A stretch of DNA of 64,000 nt from Kineosporia babensis (lineage in GTDB: Bacteria > Actinomycetota > Actinomycetes > Actinomycetales > Kineosporiaceae), in NCBI RefSeq assembly GCF_021129305.1, contig NZ_JAJOMB010000028.1:1-64000 (forward strand). Reading direction: 5' to 3'. Below are positions 18,888 through 27,471 of the stretch, one piece after another; positions within the stretch are counted from its first letter, which is position 1; the number at the start of each line of letters is the position of its first letter. Both the position numbers and the translations under genes were made by a program. The notes beneath the pieces are model-generated. The model made no database searches. It was given only the letters and a program-made list of their open reading frames with translations, and was not told where the DNA came from.

Positions 18888-19646
18888 TTACGTGAAGAAC
18901 AGGACGACGGCAACGACGCCGGCGAAGACGACAATGGTCCAGCGCAGGACCTCAGAGGGAAGCTTGCGGGCCAGCCGGGCGCCGGCGAAACCGCCGATCA
19001 CCGTGGCCGGGGCCAGGATCGCCACCGTGAGCCAGTCGACCGGGCCGAAGATGCTGTAGACCAGCACGGTGGTGGTGCCGACGATGGCGGCGAAGACGTT
19101 GCGCAGGGCGGTGATCCGGCGCAGCGACTCGTCCAGCACCAGCGAGAGCCCGGCGATCGCCAGCACCCCCATCGCGGCGTTGAAGTAGCCGCCGTACAGG
19201 CCGCAGACGAAGAAGACCAGCTGCACCAGGTAGGGGTTGCCACCGCTGGGCGCGCCCTCCTTCGGGCCGCCGGCCAGGGCCTTGAGCTGCTTCTGGAAGG
19301 CCATCAGGCTGGCGGCTGCGAGCAACAGGAACGGCACCACGAACTCGAACGCCGAGCGCGGGGTGAGCAGCAGCAGAGCACTGCCGCAGAGCGTCCCGGC
19401 AATGATCGTCGGGATCACCGAGAGGATCCGGCTCTTCTGGCCGACCAGATCGGGACGGCTGGCCACCGCGCTGGAGATGTAACCGGGAGCTACCGAAAGG
19501 GCATTGGTGACGTTGGCGGCCACCCCCGGCAGCCCCATCGCCACCAGTAACGGGAACGTGATCAGCGAGCCGCCACCGGCGATCGCGTTCACTCCACCGG
19601 CCAGCAGACCGCCGCCGAACAGGGCGAAGACCTCCCACAGCTGCAT
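18888..19646 (-). CDS. TSUP (TauE/SafE) family anion exporter
   Basis: A 252-residue protein with about eight membrane helices. The N-terminal GGGLLAGGVNAIAGGGSLIT and mid-protein GGYFNAAMGVLAIAGLSL are the paired TauE/SafE motifs. The family exports sulfite, sulfoacetate or other small anions. ATG 19646 opens the first helix. Followed by the AEC gene in the same direction, so the two may handle related organosulfur or carboxylate anions (inference). Confidence 0.9.
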   Translation of the reverse strand: MQLWEVFALFGGGLLAGGVNAIAGGGSLITFPLLVAMGLPGVAANVTNALSVAPGYISSAVASRPDLVGQKSRILSVIPTIIAGTLCGSALLLLTPRSAFEFVVPFLLLAAASLMAFQKQLKALAGGPKEGAPSGGNPYLVQLVFFVCGLYGGYFNAAMGVLAIAGLSLVLDESLRRITALRNVFAAIVGTTTVLVYSIFGPVDWLTVAILAPATVIGGFAGARLARKLPSEVLRWTIVVFAGVVAVVLFFT

Positions 19647-19769
19647 TCGAGGCCACGCCTTTCAACGGCCACCGAACGATGGCAAGGATCGATGACGCCT
19701 GCGCGCCGATGCACATCCTCGGCCCTGTCATTCGCCTGAGGCAACAAAGCGTGGCGAGGCCCACCACAC

Positions 19770-19819
19770 TTGACCCCATTGGCTAATGCCACTAGCTTTT
19801 AGCTACACGAACTAGCCAA
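19770..19819 (+). promoter_or_regulatory. Predicted promoter with overlapping inverted repeat
   Basis: TTGACC (19770-19775), 17-base spacer, TAGCTT (19793-19798) resemble a primary sigma promoter for the hydrolase gene. TTGGCTA (19779-19785) and TAGCCAA (19813-19819) form a perfect inverted repeat straddling the -10, with further CTAG/TAGC repeats between, a good repressor target. Confidence 0.45.
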
Positions 19820-19837
19820 CCCCGGAAGGACGACATC

Positions 19838-20677
19838 ATGACGCAGCATCTGGCTCTTGAGCACGGCACGATCGCCTACGAGGTGCACGGGCAGGGCCCG
19901 CTGGTGGTGCTGGCGCACGGCATGGGCGACAGCCGCCAGGCCTACCGCTTCCTGGTCCCGGAACTGGTCGCCGCCGGGTACCGGGTGGCCGCGACCGACC
20001 TGCGCGGATGCGGCGAATCGAGCGTGGGCTGGCCCAGCTACACCCGCACCGACATCGCCGGCGACCTGATCGCCCTGGTCAAGCACCTGGGAGGCCCGGC
20101 GGTGCTGGTCGGGCACTCGATCTCGGGCGGTGCGGTCACGATCGCGGCCGCCGAAGAGCCGGAACTGGTGACGTGCGTGGTCGAGTTGGCGCCCTTCACC
20201 CGTAAGCAGGAGTACGGCTTGGGTGACTTCAAGCAGGCCCGGTTCCGCAAGGGCCTCGTCCGGCTGGCCGGGGCCGCGTTCCTGGGCAGCGTCGGGTCGT
20301 GGAAGCGGTACCTGGACGTCGCCTACCCGGGGCGCAAGCCCGCGGACTGGGAGGCCCGGCAGGCGCAGGTCGAGACGATGATGCGCGAAGAGGGCCGGAT
20401 GAAGGTGCTCCAGAAGATGGGCTCGAACCCGCCGGTCGACGCCGGTGAGGCGCTGGCCCAGGTGCAGTGCCCGGTGCTGGTGATCGAGGGCAGCGAGGAC
20501 CCGGACTGGGGATCACCGCAGGCCGAGGGCGAAGCGGTGGTAGCCCGGCTGAAGCACGGCCGGCTGGCGATGATCGAGGGAGCGGGGCACTACCCGCACG
20601 CGCAGTACCCCGCCGAGACCCTCGCCCTGATGCTGCCGTTCCTTCAGGCCGAGGCCAGGAACTCGTCGATCTCCTGA
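19838..20677 (+). CDS. Alpha/beta hydrolase
   Basis: A 279-residue serine hydrolase: LAHGMGD oxyanion region, nucleophile elbow GHSISGG (Ser about residue 95), acid in IEGSEDPDWG, His in GAGHYPHAQYP. Resembles the epoxide-hydrolase/haloperoxidase-like branch; the substrate is not predictable. GGAAGG lies 8 bases before ATG 19838. The 3' end overlaps the convergent PfkB kinase gene by 34 bases. Confidence 0.88.
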   Translation: MTQHLALEHGTIAYEVHGQGPLVVLAHGMGDSRQAYRFLVPELVAAGYRVAATDLRGCGESSVGWPSYTRTDIAGDLIALVKHLGGPAVLVGHSISGGAVTIAAAEEPELVTCVVELAPFTRKQEYGLGDFKQARFRKGLVRLAGAAFLGSVGSWKRYLDVAYPGRKPADWEARQAQVETMMREEGRMKVLQKMGSNPPVDAGEALAQVQCPVLVIEGSEDPDWGSPQAEGEAVVARLKHGRLAMIEGAGHYPHAQYPAETLALMLPFLQAEARNSSIS

Positions 20678-21561
20678 GTGGTCGGAGCGGTGGCCGGGCC
20701 GCTGCGGGTGACCGCGATCGCCGCGGCCGCGTTGGCCCGGCGCGCAGCCTCAGCGACTTCGAGCCCGGACGCCAGCCCGGCCAAGAACACTCCGTCGTGG
20801 GCGTCGCCCGCGCCGTTGGTGTCCCGGGCCTCCACGTCGAACCCCTTGACCAGGAACGTCTCTCCCTGCGGGGAGGAAACCCAGCAGCCGGCGGAGCCGT
20901 CGCGCACCACAGCCAGGACATTCCACCGACGGGCGAACTCGGCTGCTGCCTCACCGGAAGTGAGTCCGGGTGCCATCAGCAGCGCCTCGCGGCGGTTGGT
21001 GGTGAGCACGTCGGCCCGGCCGAGCACTGCGTCCAGTACCTCAGGAGCAATGGACGTCACGAGCGGGCCGACGTCGAGAGCCACCCTTACGCCGGTAGGC
21101 AGGTTGGGCACCCACTCCGCCAGCGCGGCGGCGTTGACGGGATGCACCAGGCCGTAACCAGAGACGAAAAGCGTTTCCCCCGGCTGCAGCTGGACCCGGT
21201 TCAGCTCCTCGGTACCGAGTTGCCCCTCGGCGCCCACGTGAGTGACAAACGTCCGTTCGCCCGAATCGTCGACGATTGCGAAGCAGTGGCCCGTGTCGAC
21301 GCCCGCGATCTGCGGCTGGATCGTCTCGATGCCGTTGTCCCGCAACGCCTTGCGCGCCAGGTCACCGAAGGTTCCGGTGCCGTGGGTCCCCGCGTAGGCC
21401 ACCTCGGCGCCGTCCCGCCGGGCGGCGACCATGGTGTTCAGGCCGCCGCCGACCAGGATCTCCGACTTCGAGGCGATCACGTCGCTGCCCGGTTCGGGGA
21501 CCGAGGGCACCCACATCACCAGGTCGACGATCACGTTGCCGACCGAGACGAACCTCGACAT
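20644..21561 (-). CDS. PfkB-family sugar/nucleoside kinase
   Basis: A 305-residue ribokinase-fold kinase: first PfkB signature region GGGLNTMVAARRDGAEV, and the second signature DTNGAGDAHDG with the catalytic Asp. It phosphorylates a sugar or nucleoside with ATP. Last gene of an operon with UTRA regulator, ADP-ribosylglycohydrolase and NCS1 transporter; this matches E. coli yegV in the yegTUVW neighbourhood. Its ATG shares one base with the transporter stop (TGATG). Confidence 0.9.
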   Translation of the reverse strand: MSRFVSVGNVIVDLVMWVPSVPEPGSDVIASKSEILVGGGLNTMVAARRDGAEVAYAGTHGTGTFGDLARKALRDNGIETIQPQIAGVDTGHCFAIVDDSGERTFVTHVGAEGQLGTEELNRVQLQPGETLFVSGYGLVHPVNAAALAEWVPNLPTGVRVALDVGPLVTSIAPEVLDAVLGRADVLTTNRREALLMAPGLTSGEAAAEFARRWNVLAVVRDGSAGCWVSSPQGETFLVKGFDVEARDTNGAGDAHDGVFLAGLASGLEVAEAARRANAAAAIAVTRSGPATAPTTQEIDEFLASA

Positions 21562-23021
21562 CAGACCTTCTCCAGCGTCTTGGACGACTTGGCCCCGCCC
21601 AGGGCGGCATAGGCGCCGGCGGCGACCAGGAAGGTGACCACCCAGCCCAGACCGTTGCTGCCGACCCAGGAGCTGGCCAGCGGACCGGTGAACACCGGGT
21701 CGTCGCCACCCACCTGGACGGTGGTGAACAGGTAACCGACGACGATCGCGGCGGCCCAGGAACCGGTGGCGCGCCAGGCGATTCCGCCGGAGTACCAGTA
21801 ACGGGACGTCGGGCGCAGGTCGAGCAGGGCGTCCGGGTCGTAGTGGTGGCGGTGGATCATGTCGACGATGAAGACGCCCAGCCACGCGGTGATCGGCACC
21901 GCCAGCAGCGAGATGAAGGTGATGAAGGGCGAGTAGAAGCCGTCGGCCACCAGCATGAAGAACAGCGAGCCGACGAACGTGACCAGGACGTCCACCACGA
22001 CCGCCCACACCCGCGGCACCTTCACGCCCAGGGTCAGGGTGGTCAGGCTGGCCGAGTAGACCGACAGGTGGTTCGACAGCAGCAGACCGCCGAAGGCCGC
22101 GATCAGGTACGGGATCGCCATCCAGCTGGGCAGCAGGTCCCGGATCGCCGCGACCGGGTCGCCGGCCGAGGCCAGGCCCGGGTCACCGGCGGCCAGCAGC
22201 GAGCCCAGGCCGACCAGCAGGACCAGCGGGATACCGGCACCGACCGCGCTGGCCCCGATCAGGGCGCCGGCCTTGGTGGTGGTGCGGGAGTAGCGGGCGA
22301 TGTCGGCGCCGGCGCTGGCCCAGCCGATACCGGTGCCGGCCGCGATGGTCCCGATACCGATGATGACGGCGCTGACCGGGCCGGCCGGGGTGTTCAGGAC
22401 CAGGTCCCAGTCCACCCGGATGACCAGGAAGATCGCCACGAAGATGTTCAGCGCACCGAAGATCCAGGTGGCCCAGCGCTGCACCGCGACGATCGCACCG
22501 TGGCCGAGGCCGGAGATCAGGATGGTGGCGGCCACGAAGATGACGATCGCGACGACGGTCAGAATCGGGTAGCCCTTGGCCGTGATGTCCGCACCGGAGA
22601 CGATGGCGAACAGCGACAGCAGCACGAACGCGGCCGTGGTGGTGTTCACCGTCTCCCAGCCCAGCCGGGACAGCAGCGAGATGAACGTCGGGCCGATGTT
22701 GCCGCGCACCCCGAAGACGGCCCGCGAGAGGGTCAGGCCCGGGGCGCCACCGCGACGGCCGGCCACCGAGATGATCCCGACCACCGCGAACGAACCGGCC
22801 GAGCCGATGATCGCGACCAGCAGGGCCTGCCAGAACGCCAGGCCCTGGAACGCGACCAGGGTGGCGCCGAGCGGCAGGCCGAGGATGGAGATGTTGGCCG
22901 CGAACCAGACCCAGAACAGGGCGCCGGGTTCACCGGTGCGCTCGTTCTCCGGAACCGGCTCGATACCGCGTTGCTCGACCTGGGTGAGGGTGCCCCCACC
23001 GGCGTCATTGCTGGTCGTCAT
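21561..23021 (-). CDS. NCS1-family nucleobase/nucleoside-type permease
   Basis: A 486-residue transporter with about twelve helices. NCS1 features: an N-terminal PENERTGEPGALFWVWFAAN leading into helix 1, and GADIARYSRTTTK in the middle, a conserved cytosine-permease-like element. Expected to import a purine, pyrimidine or nucleoside with a cation. It takes the position that the MFS transporter YegT has in E. coli. 64 bases separate it from the upstream hydrolase gene. Confidence 0.9.
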   Translation of the reverse strand: MTTSNDAGGGTLTQVEQRGIEPVPENERTGEPGALFWVWFAANISILGLPLGATLVAFQGLAFWQALLVAIIGSAGSFAVVGIISVAGRRGGAPGLTLSRAVFGVRGNIGPTFISLLSRLGWETVNTTTAAFVLLSLFAIVSGADITAKGYPILTVVAIVIFVAATILISGLGHGAIVAVQRWATWIFGALNIFVAIFLVIRVDWDLVLNTPAGPVSAVIIGIGTIAAGTGIGWASAGADIARYSRTTTKAGALIGASAVGAGIPLVLLVGLGSLLAAGDPGLASAGDPVAAIRDLLPSWMAIPYLIAAFGGLLLSNHLSVYSASLTTLTLGVKVPRVWAVVVDVLVTFVGSLFFMLVADGFYSPFITFISLLAVPITAWLGVFIVDMIHRHHYDPDALLDLRPTSRYWYSGGIAWRATGSWAAAIVVGYLFTTVQVGGDDPVFTGPLASSWVGSNGLGWVVTFLVAAGAYAALGGAKSSKTLEKV

Positions 23022-23085
23022 CGTGCTCTACCTCTTACGTCGTCGTTTTGGGCAGGGGTGTGGCGTGGAAGCGGCTTTTCGGGGT

Positions 23086-24078
23086 TCAGCCGCGCAGGGT
23101 GAGGAGCTCTTCGGAGAGTTTCCGCAGGGGAAGCTGGTTGACGTCGTGGAGCTGGCGGACGGCATCGGCGGGCCAGGCCTGCTCACCGTGGACCGCGCCG
23201 AGCACGGCCCCGGCCATGGCCGCGATGGTGTCCGTGTCACCGCCGAGACCGGCCGCGATGCAGATCGTTTCGAAAGGTTCGAGGTCCAGGGCGACCAGGG
23301 CGAGCGCGGCCACCACCGATTCCTGCGAGGCGACCGAGGTGCCGATCACCTCGACGACGGTGGCGATCTGCTGGTTCCTGGGCAGGCCAGGCAGATACTG
23401 GCGAGCCCAGAGCAGTTTGGCGGCGATGTCGGCCCCGGCGATCCAATTGCCGCGCTGGGCGCCGATTTCGGCGGCCCGCAGGGCCAGGTCCAGGGCTTCA
23501 GAGCGGCTCGCGCCGTCGAGTCCGGCGCTCACCGCGGCCGCTACCGCCGCGGCGCCGGCCACGCCCAGGCCGGTGTCGTGGGTGAGTCGGCAAGAGTCGT
23601 GCACCGCGGCGACGAAGGCTTCGAGATCGGCTGTAGTGTAGGCGATCCCGACCGGAGCGATGCGCATCGCGGCGCCGTTGGTGGTGCCGCCGGAACCCGC
23701 TTCCTCCACCGGAACGCCGTCCAGGATGCGCTGCACGGCTGCCTTGGTGCTGGGGCCGAGCAGGTCGAGCGAGCCCTTGGCCGCCATCGCCCGCTCCCAC
23801 TCCAGCAGTGACTTGGCGAACCGGTCGGGGTCGATCCGGCCGTTGCCCTGGATCAGCAGTTCGGCCACCAGCACGGCCTGTTCGGTGTCGTCGGTGATGC
23901 TGCCGGCCGGCATGCCCGCGGCGATCCGCTGACGCGGCCCGGCATCGATCAGGCCGGTGATCGTGCCGTAGTCCTCGGCGATCTCGGCCGGGGACATCGA
24001 CTGGGTGGGCATGCCCAGCGCGTCGCCCAGGGCCAGGCCGGTCAGTGCCGCCTCGGCCCGCTGCAGAAGGTCGCTCAC
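23086..24078 (-). CDS. ADP-ribosylglycohydrolase-family protein (YegU-like)
   Basis: A 330-residue DraG/ARH-fold hydrolase with the binuclear metal motifs: GDALGMPTQSM, SITDDTEQAV, and GLGGDTDTIAAMAGAVLGA near the C-terminus. The family cleaves N-glycosidic bonds in ADP-ribosyl groups; in this operon the natural role is more likely cleavage of an imported nucleoside-like compound to a sugar later phosphorylated by the PfkB kinase (inference). It overlaps the regulator gene by 4 bases. Confidence 0.9.
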   Translation of the reverse strand: MSDLLQRAEAALTGLALGDALGMPTQSMSPAEIAEDYGTITGLIDAGPRQRIAAGMPAGSITDDTEQAVLVAELLIQGNGRIDPDRFAKSLLEWERAMAAKGSLDLLGPSTKAAVQRILDGVPVEEAGSGGTTNGAAMRIAPVGIAYTTADLEAFVAAVHDSCRLTHDTGLGVAGAAAVAAAVSAGLDGASRSEALDLALRAAEIGAQRGNWIAGADIAAKLLWARQYLPGLPRNQQIATVVEVIGTSVASQESVVAALALVALDLEPFETICIAAGLGGDTDTIAAMAGAVLGAVHGEQAWPADAVRQLHDVNQLPLRKLSEELLTLRG

Positions 24079-24785
24079 AGTTCACTCCCGAAACGCATGT
24101 GAAGACGGAAACGGCCGGGAGTCAGCAGACTCTCGACGCTTTCCACGAAGTCGCCGGTCTGGGTGTGCGAGACCCGGCGTGAGTGCAGGAAAGGAGTACC
24201 GGCCGGCTGGCCCAGCAGCTCGGCGTCGGTGGCGTCCAGCGCCAGCACGTCCACCCACTGCTCGGCGCGGGCGGGCACCAGCCCGGCCCCCTCCAGCGTG
24301 GTGGTGATCGAGCCCTCGACCAGGCCGTCGTCCAGCACCGAGACCAGCACTCCGGAACAGGGAATCCGGCTGCGCTCCAACGAAAGAGCCGTACCGTCGG
24401 CGAGCTGGCGCAGCCGGTCCACGGCGATGAAGCTGGAGGCCGTCGCCCCCACCTCGGCGGCCAGTGACGCGTCCTCAATCTTCTCGATCCGCAGCACCCG
24501 GGTGCTCACCTCGACGCCGGTGGCGTGGATCGAGCGCGCCCAGCCGGCCCGCGGATCCAGGGCCGCGCCGTCGAAGGTCACGATCGAGCCGATACCGCCC
24601 CGGGTGTCGATGTACTCCAGGTCGGCCAGCTCGGCCAGCGCCGCCCGGACCGTGCCCCGGCTGACCGCGAACCGCTCGGCGAGGTCGTGCTCACCGGGCA
24701 GGCGGGAACCGGGGGCCAGGCGGCCGGTGGTGATCTCCTGACGCAGCGCGTCGACCACGAGCTGGCGCTTCGTTGAGCTGGGCAC
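24075..24785 (-). CDS. GntR-family regulator with UTRA domain
   Basis: A 236-residue HutC-subfamily regulator: wHTH at about residues 5-70 (RLPGEHDLAERFAVSRGTVRA) and a UTRA effector domain (about 90-232; FIAVDRLRQLADGTALSLERS, FLHSRRVSHTQTGDFVES). GTG 24785 is used; the upstream in-frame TTG at 24818 lies inside the operator. No Shine-Dalgarno is visible, so a leaderless start is possible. It heads the yegTUVW-like operon and should be autoregulated by the adjacent repeated element. Confidence 0.9.
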   Translation of the reverse strand: MPSSTKRQLVVDALRQEITTGRLAPGSRLPGEHDLAERFAVSRGTVRAALAELADLEYIDTRGGIGSIVTFDGAALDPRAGWARSIHATGVEVSTRVLRIEKIEDASLAAEVGATASSFIAVDRLRQLADGTALSLERSRIPCSGVLVSVLDDGLVEGSITTTLEGAGLVPARAEQWVDVLALDATDAELLGQPAGTPFLHSRRVSHTQTGDFVESVESLLTPGRFRLHMRFGSEL

Positions 24786-24792
24786 GATCAGG

Positions 24793-24814
24793 ACAGTACC
24801 TGTACAGAACCTGT
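24793..24814. promoter_or_regulatory. Two adjacent 11-bp inverted-repeat operators
   Basis: ACAG-TAC-CTGT (24793-24803) abuts ACAG-AAC-CTGT (24804-24814), 8-29 bases upstream of the regulator start. Both have identical ACAG/CTGT arms, fitting a pair of GntR/UTRA dimers. Confidence 0.6.
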
Positions 24815-24862
24815 TCAATCAACGAGTTCACCCGATCGGGCCGCTCCGGCACCCTTGCGCGG

Positions 24863-25447
24863 TCAGGGCACCACGGTCAGCGACTTCGCCAGATCCACCA
24901 GGTTCGGGCGATGGCGGCCGGCCGCGACCAGATCGAGGTAGCTGGTGGACAGGAAGACCCCGAAGTCACCCTCGCCGTCGGACAGCCGCCAGACGAACAT
25001 CTCGTGCTCCTGCACCAGCTCGTACTCCGGGTTCACCGGAACCCGGTACCGCTGGACCAGGTGAGTGGCCGGGCCACTGGCGGTCTCGAGTTCGTCCTGC
25101 TGGGCCGGTTGCTCCAGCATCTCCTCCGGCAGCCGGATCTCCTCCAGCAGATCCTCCAGAGTGATGTCGGGCGTCAGCATCTCGGCCCGCACGCTCACGC
25201 TGCAGACCGCCGGCTCGTCGGCCTCGGGCATCAGGAAGAGCACCATCAACGGCGGCACTTCTTCCTTGCGGGCCGCGGCCAGCGACACCATCAGGACCTC
25301 GGCGAGCAGGCCGGCCTGATCTTCCGGAAGCTCCGTCTCCTCCTCGTGAGCCCGGCGCCGGATCGTCTGGTGGGCCCACTGGTGGGGTTCGGCCTCCAGA
25401 TCGGCCAGCACCCACTCGTCGGAGTAGTCGAGCTCAACGGACGCCAT
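24863..25447 (-). CDS. WXG100-locus accessory protein B, unknown function
   Basis: A 194-residue acidic soluble protein, not assignable to a characterised family. It ends with GDFGVFLSTSYLDLV and LVDLAKSLTV, a pattern I know from actinobacterial hypothetical proteins beside WXG100 genes. The overall plan (Trp-rich start, Arg/Glu helix, strand with FLMP, late LSTS strand, final helix) parallels the upstream protein, so they may be paralogues. ATG 25447 has AGAGG 6 bases upstream. It overlaps the previous gene and ends the operon. Confidence 0.68.
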   Translation of the reverse strand: MASVELDYSDEWVLADLEAEPHQWAHQTIRRRAHEEETELPEDQAGLLAEVLMVSLAAARKEEVPPLMVLFLMPEADEPAVCSVSVRAEMLTPDITLEDLLEEIRLPEEMLEQPAQQDELETASGPATHLVQRYRVPVNPEYELVQEHEMFVWRLSDGEGDFGVFLSTSYLDLVAAGRHRPNLVDLAKSLTVVP

Positions 25448-26066
25448 CACGCACCTCTTCTCGCCAGCGCAGCGACCCGGCGATCGCCTCGAACAGGAAC
25501 AGCATGGGGTCGGCCACGACGTCGACCGGGGTGCGGAACGACAGCAGCAGGATCTGCGACCGGTCCGGGAACGGCGCGTAGACGTCCAGGCCGGAGACGG
25601 TGGCCCGAGGCTGCGGCTCGCCCGGCTTCTCGGCCGGGAAGTACTGGACCTGACTGACTTTCAGGGCCGGTACGTCCTGCCCGTCGATGCTCACCGTCCG
25701 CGGCTCGGCCTCCGGGCCCTGGACCAGGACCCGGGCCAGGATCTCGGGGTCGACGTTCGCCGGAAGCGACTCGGGCAACACCGTGACCACGCAGCTCGCC
25801 GCCAGCGGCAGACCGCGCATCACGTCGCTCAGCAGGTAGAACTCCACAGCGCCGCGGTCGTGGGCCTGGTCGGCGAGGGTCAGCAGCTCACGTTCCATCT
25901 CGCGGCGCAGACCGGCCCCCTGGTCCCGGGACACCGTGGCGAAGGCCCGGCCGATCAGGGCCGCCACCTGCTCCTGACGATCGCGGGCCAGCCGGATCCT
26001 CGACCAGGTCGTGGGCACCATCAGCGACCAGCCGGTCTGCCTGTTCTCAGCTTGCAAGGTACGCAT
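25434..26066 (-). CDS. WXG100-locus accessory protein A, unknown function
   Basis: A 210-residue soluble protein. Begins TGWSLMVPTTWSRIRL, then a charged helix (LRREMERELLTLADQAHDRG), a strand region (SCVVTVLPESLP) and a late ILLLSFRTPVDVV strand before a final helix. Architecture resembles the next gene product. Its ATG lies within the end of the large WXG-like gene (20-base overlap) and its end overlaps the following gene, so the set is translationally coupled. Could be a secretion chaperone or an immunity-type protein for the large product (inference). Confidence 0.66.
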   Translation of the reverse strand: MRTLQAENRQTGWSLMVPTTWSRIRLARDRQEQVAALIGRAFATVSRDQGAGLRREMERELLTLADQAHDRGAVEFYLLSDVMRGLPLAASCVVTVLPESLPANVDPEILARVLVQGPEAEPRTVSIDGQDVPALKVSQVQYFPAEKPGEPQPRATVSGLDVYAPFPDRSQILLLSFRTPVDVVADPMLFLFEAIAGSLRWREEVRDGVR

Positions 26067-27471
26067 ACCTACCGAAAGTCGAGCCCTGCTTGGACGGTTT
26101 GAACATGTCGGTCTCCGGAAGGTTGCCCAGCGAGACTCCCATCGAGATCTTCGAGACCAGAGCGTCCTTGCCCGCAACCTTGTCAAGGGCCGCCATCGCC
26201 TCGTTCGCCGGGTCGTACCCGGGCTTCATCAGGTTCCGGACCCCATCGAGACCGGACTTGGTCATCACGATCTCGGAGTCCATCCCCAGGTACTTGCCGA
26301 CCCGGGTGCTGCCCCACTTCTCCATCGTCGGGTTCATCCGGTTGAGCTGGGCCGAAGCTTTGTCGAGCAACGGCTGGGCGACCTTGTCGACCCGGGACTG
26401 GGCCCGGTTCAGCAAGGGCCAGTTCTCCAGGCTCGGGCTCTTGAGCTTGCCCCCGGCCGCGGCGGCGATCTTCTTGTCGGCGTAGAGGATCTGATCAGCC
26501 ACGCTCTCGCCCCGCTTGCGGGCCTCACGCTTGAGGATGTCCTTGGCCGATCCCTTGAGCGCCTGCTGAGCACCCCGGATGCCGCCCGCCGCCACCCGGC
26601 CGTAGCCGAAGGTGGCCAGACCGAAGAGGTCCAGGGCGACGTCCGCGATCGAGGCGTCACCGGAGAACGTCATCAGGATGTTACAGACCAGGCTGACCAG
26701 GGTGAGCACGGCGGCCGCCGCGAACAGCACCGGGGCCAGCGCGTTGACCCCCGGGATCAGGGCGATCACCATCCCGGCGACACTCAGGGCGGTCCCGATG
26801 TAACCGGCCCACTTGGTGATCTCTTTCATCATCGGGGCCTTGCTGTGCACCCACTCGACGAACGAGTCCCAGTTCTTACCGGTCCAGTTGCTGGTCTTGT
26901 CCCACCAGGTGTCGCGCAGGCCGTCGTTGTCGATCGCCTCCCGGACCCGTGAGGCAGCCGCCCGCCCGGCGGCGTCCTTCTGGTCGATCGCCCGTTGCAT
27001 CCGGCTGCGGGCACCGGCCAGCGCCTGATTCATCACGTCGGCCTGGTTCTGGTCCGAACCGTCAGCCGCGGCGCCGGGCTTGACGCCCTCGGCAGCGGCC
27101 GCGGCGTTCCGGGCCCGTTCCTTGGCCTGCTCCTCGGCCTCGATCTGCTTGGCCTGGGTGAGCGCCGCGTCGGCCTCCTGCTGGGCCGCCGTCAGACCGT
27201 TCGCGTAGGTGCTCAGCGCCGCACTGACCGACTCGTAGCGGCTCTTCGCCTTGCGGAGCTGACCAGCCAGTTCGGTGCCGGTGGAGGCGAAGACGCGACC
27301 GGCGTCGGCATCCCAGTACTCGTCGCTCGCCAGCCGGGTCAGCGTCGTGGCCTGCTGCTCGAGTTCGTCCGCGAACGCCTGGTACCGGCGGCTCATGCTC
27401 CGGATCCCGTACTCGTCGCCCGGCACCGGATCGGCTGCCGCCAGCGGTGACCAGTCGGCCGGACGGCTCAC
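26047..27471 (-). CDS. Large WXG100-like protein with membrane hairpin, putative type VII substrate
   Basis: A 474-residue protein. Residues 20-125 are a helical WXG100-like hairpin (YWDADAG in place of WxG, then long Ala/Glu/Lys/Gln helices); a Trp-rich linker (WWDKTSNWTGKNWDSFVEWV, about 189-208) leads to two hydrophobic segments (about 221-240 and 243-268), and a basic C-terminal domain of about 200 residues follows with no recognised fold. This layout is that of putative type VII secreted effectors of actinomycetes. GTG 27471 overlaps the stop of the small WXG100 gene by 4 bases. Confidence 0.72.
   Translation of the reverse strand: MSRPADWSPLAAADPVPGDEYGIRSMSRRYQAFADELEQQATTLTRLASDEYWDADAGRVFASTGTELAGQLRKAKSRYESVSAALSTYANGLTAAQQEADAALTQAKQIEAEEQAKERARNAAAAAEGVKPGAAADGSDQNQADVMNQALAGARSRMQRAIDQKDAAGRAAASRVREAIDNDGLRDTWWDKTSNWTGKNWDSFVEWVHSKAPMMKEITKWAGYIGTALSVAGMVIALIPGVNALAPVLFAAAAVLTLVSLVCNILMTFSGDASIADVALDLFGLATFGYGRVAAGGIRGAQQALKGSAKDILKREARKRGESVADQILYADKKIAAAAGGKLKSPSLENWPLLNRAQSRVDKVAQPLLDKASAQLNRMNPTMEKWGSTRVGKYLGMDSEIVMTKSGLDGVRNLMKPGYDPANEAMAALDKVAGKDALVSKISMGVSLGNLPETDMFKPSKQGSTFGRYAYLAS

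Noticed and set aside
21276-23102. A 608-codon plus-strand frame opposite the NCS1 transporter
   Set aside because: Charged low-complexity translation with no motif; the opposite strand encodes a clear twelve-helix transporter.
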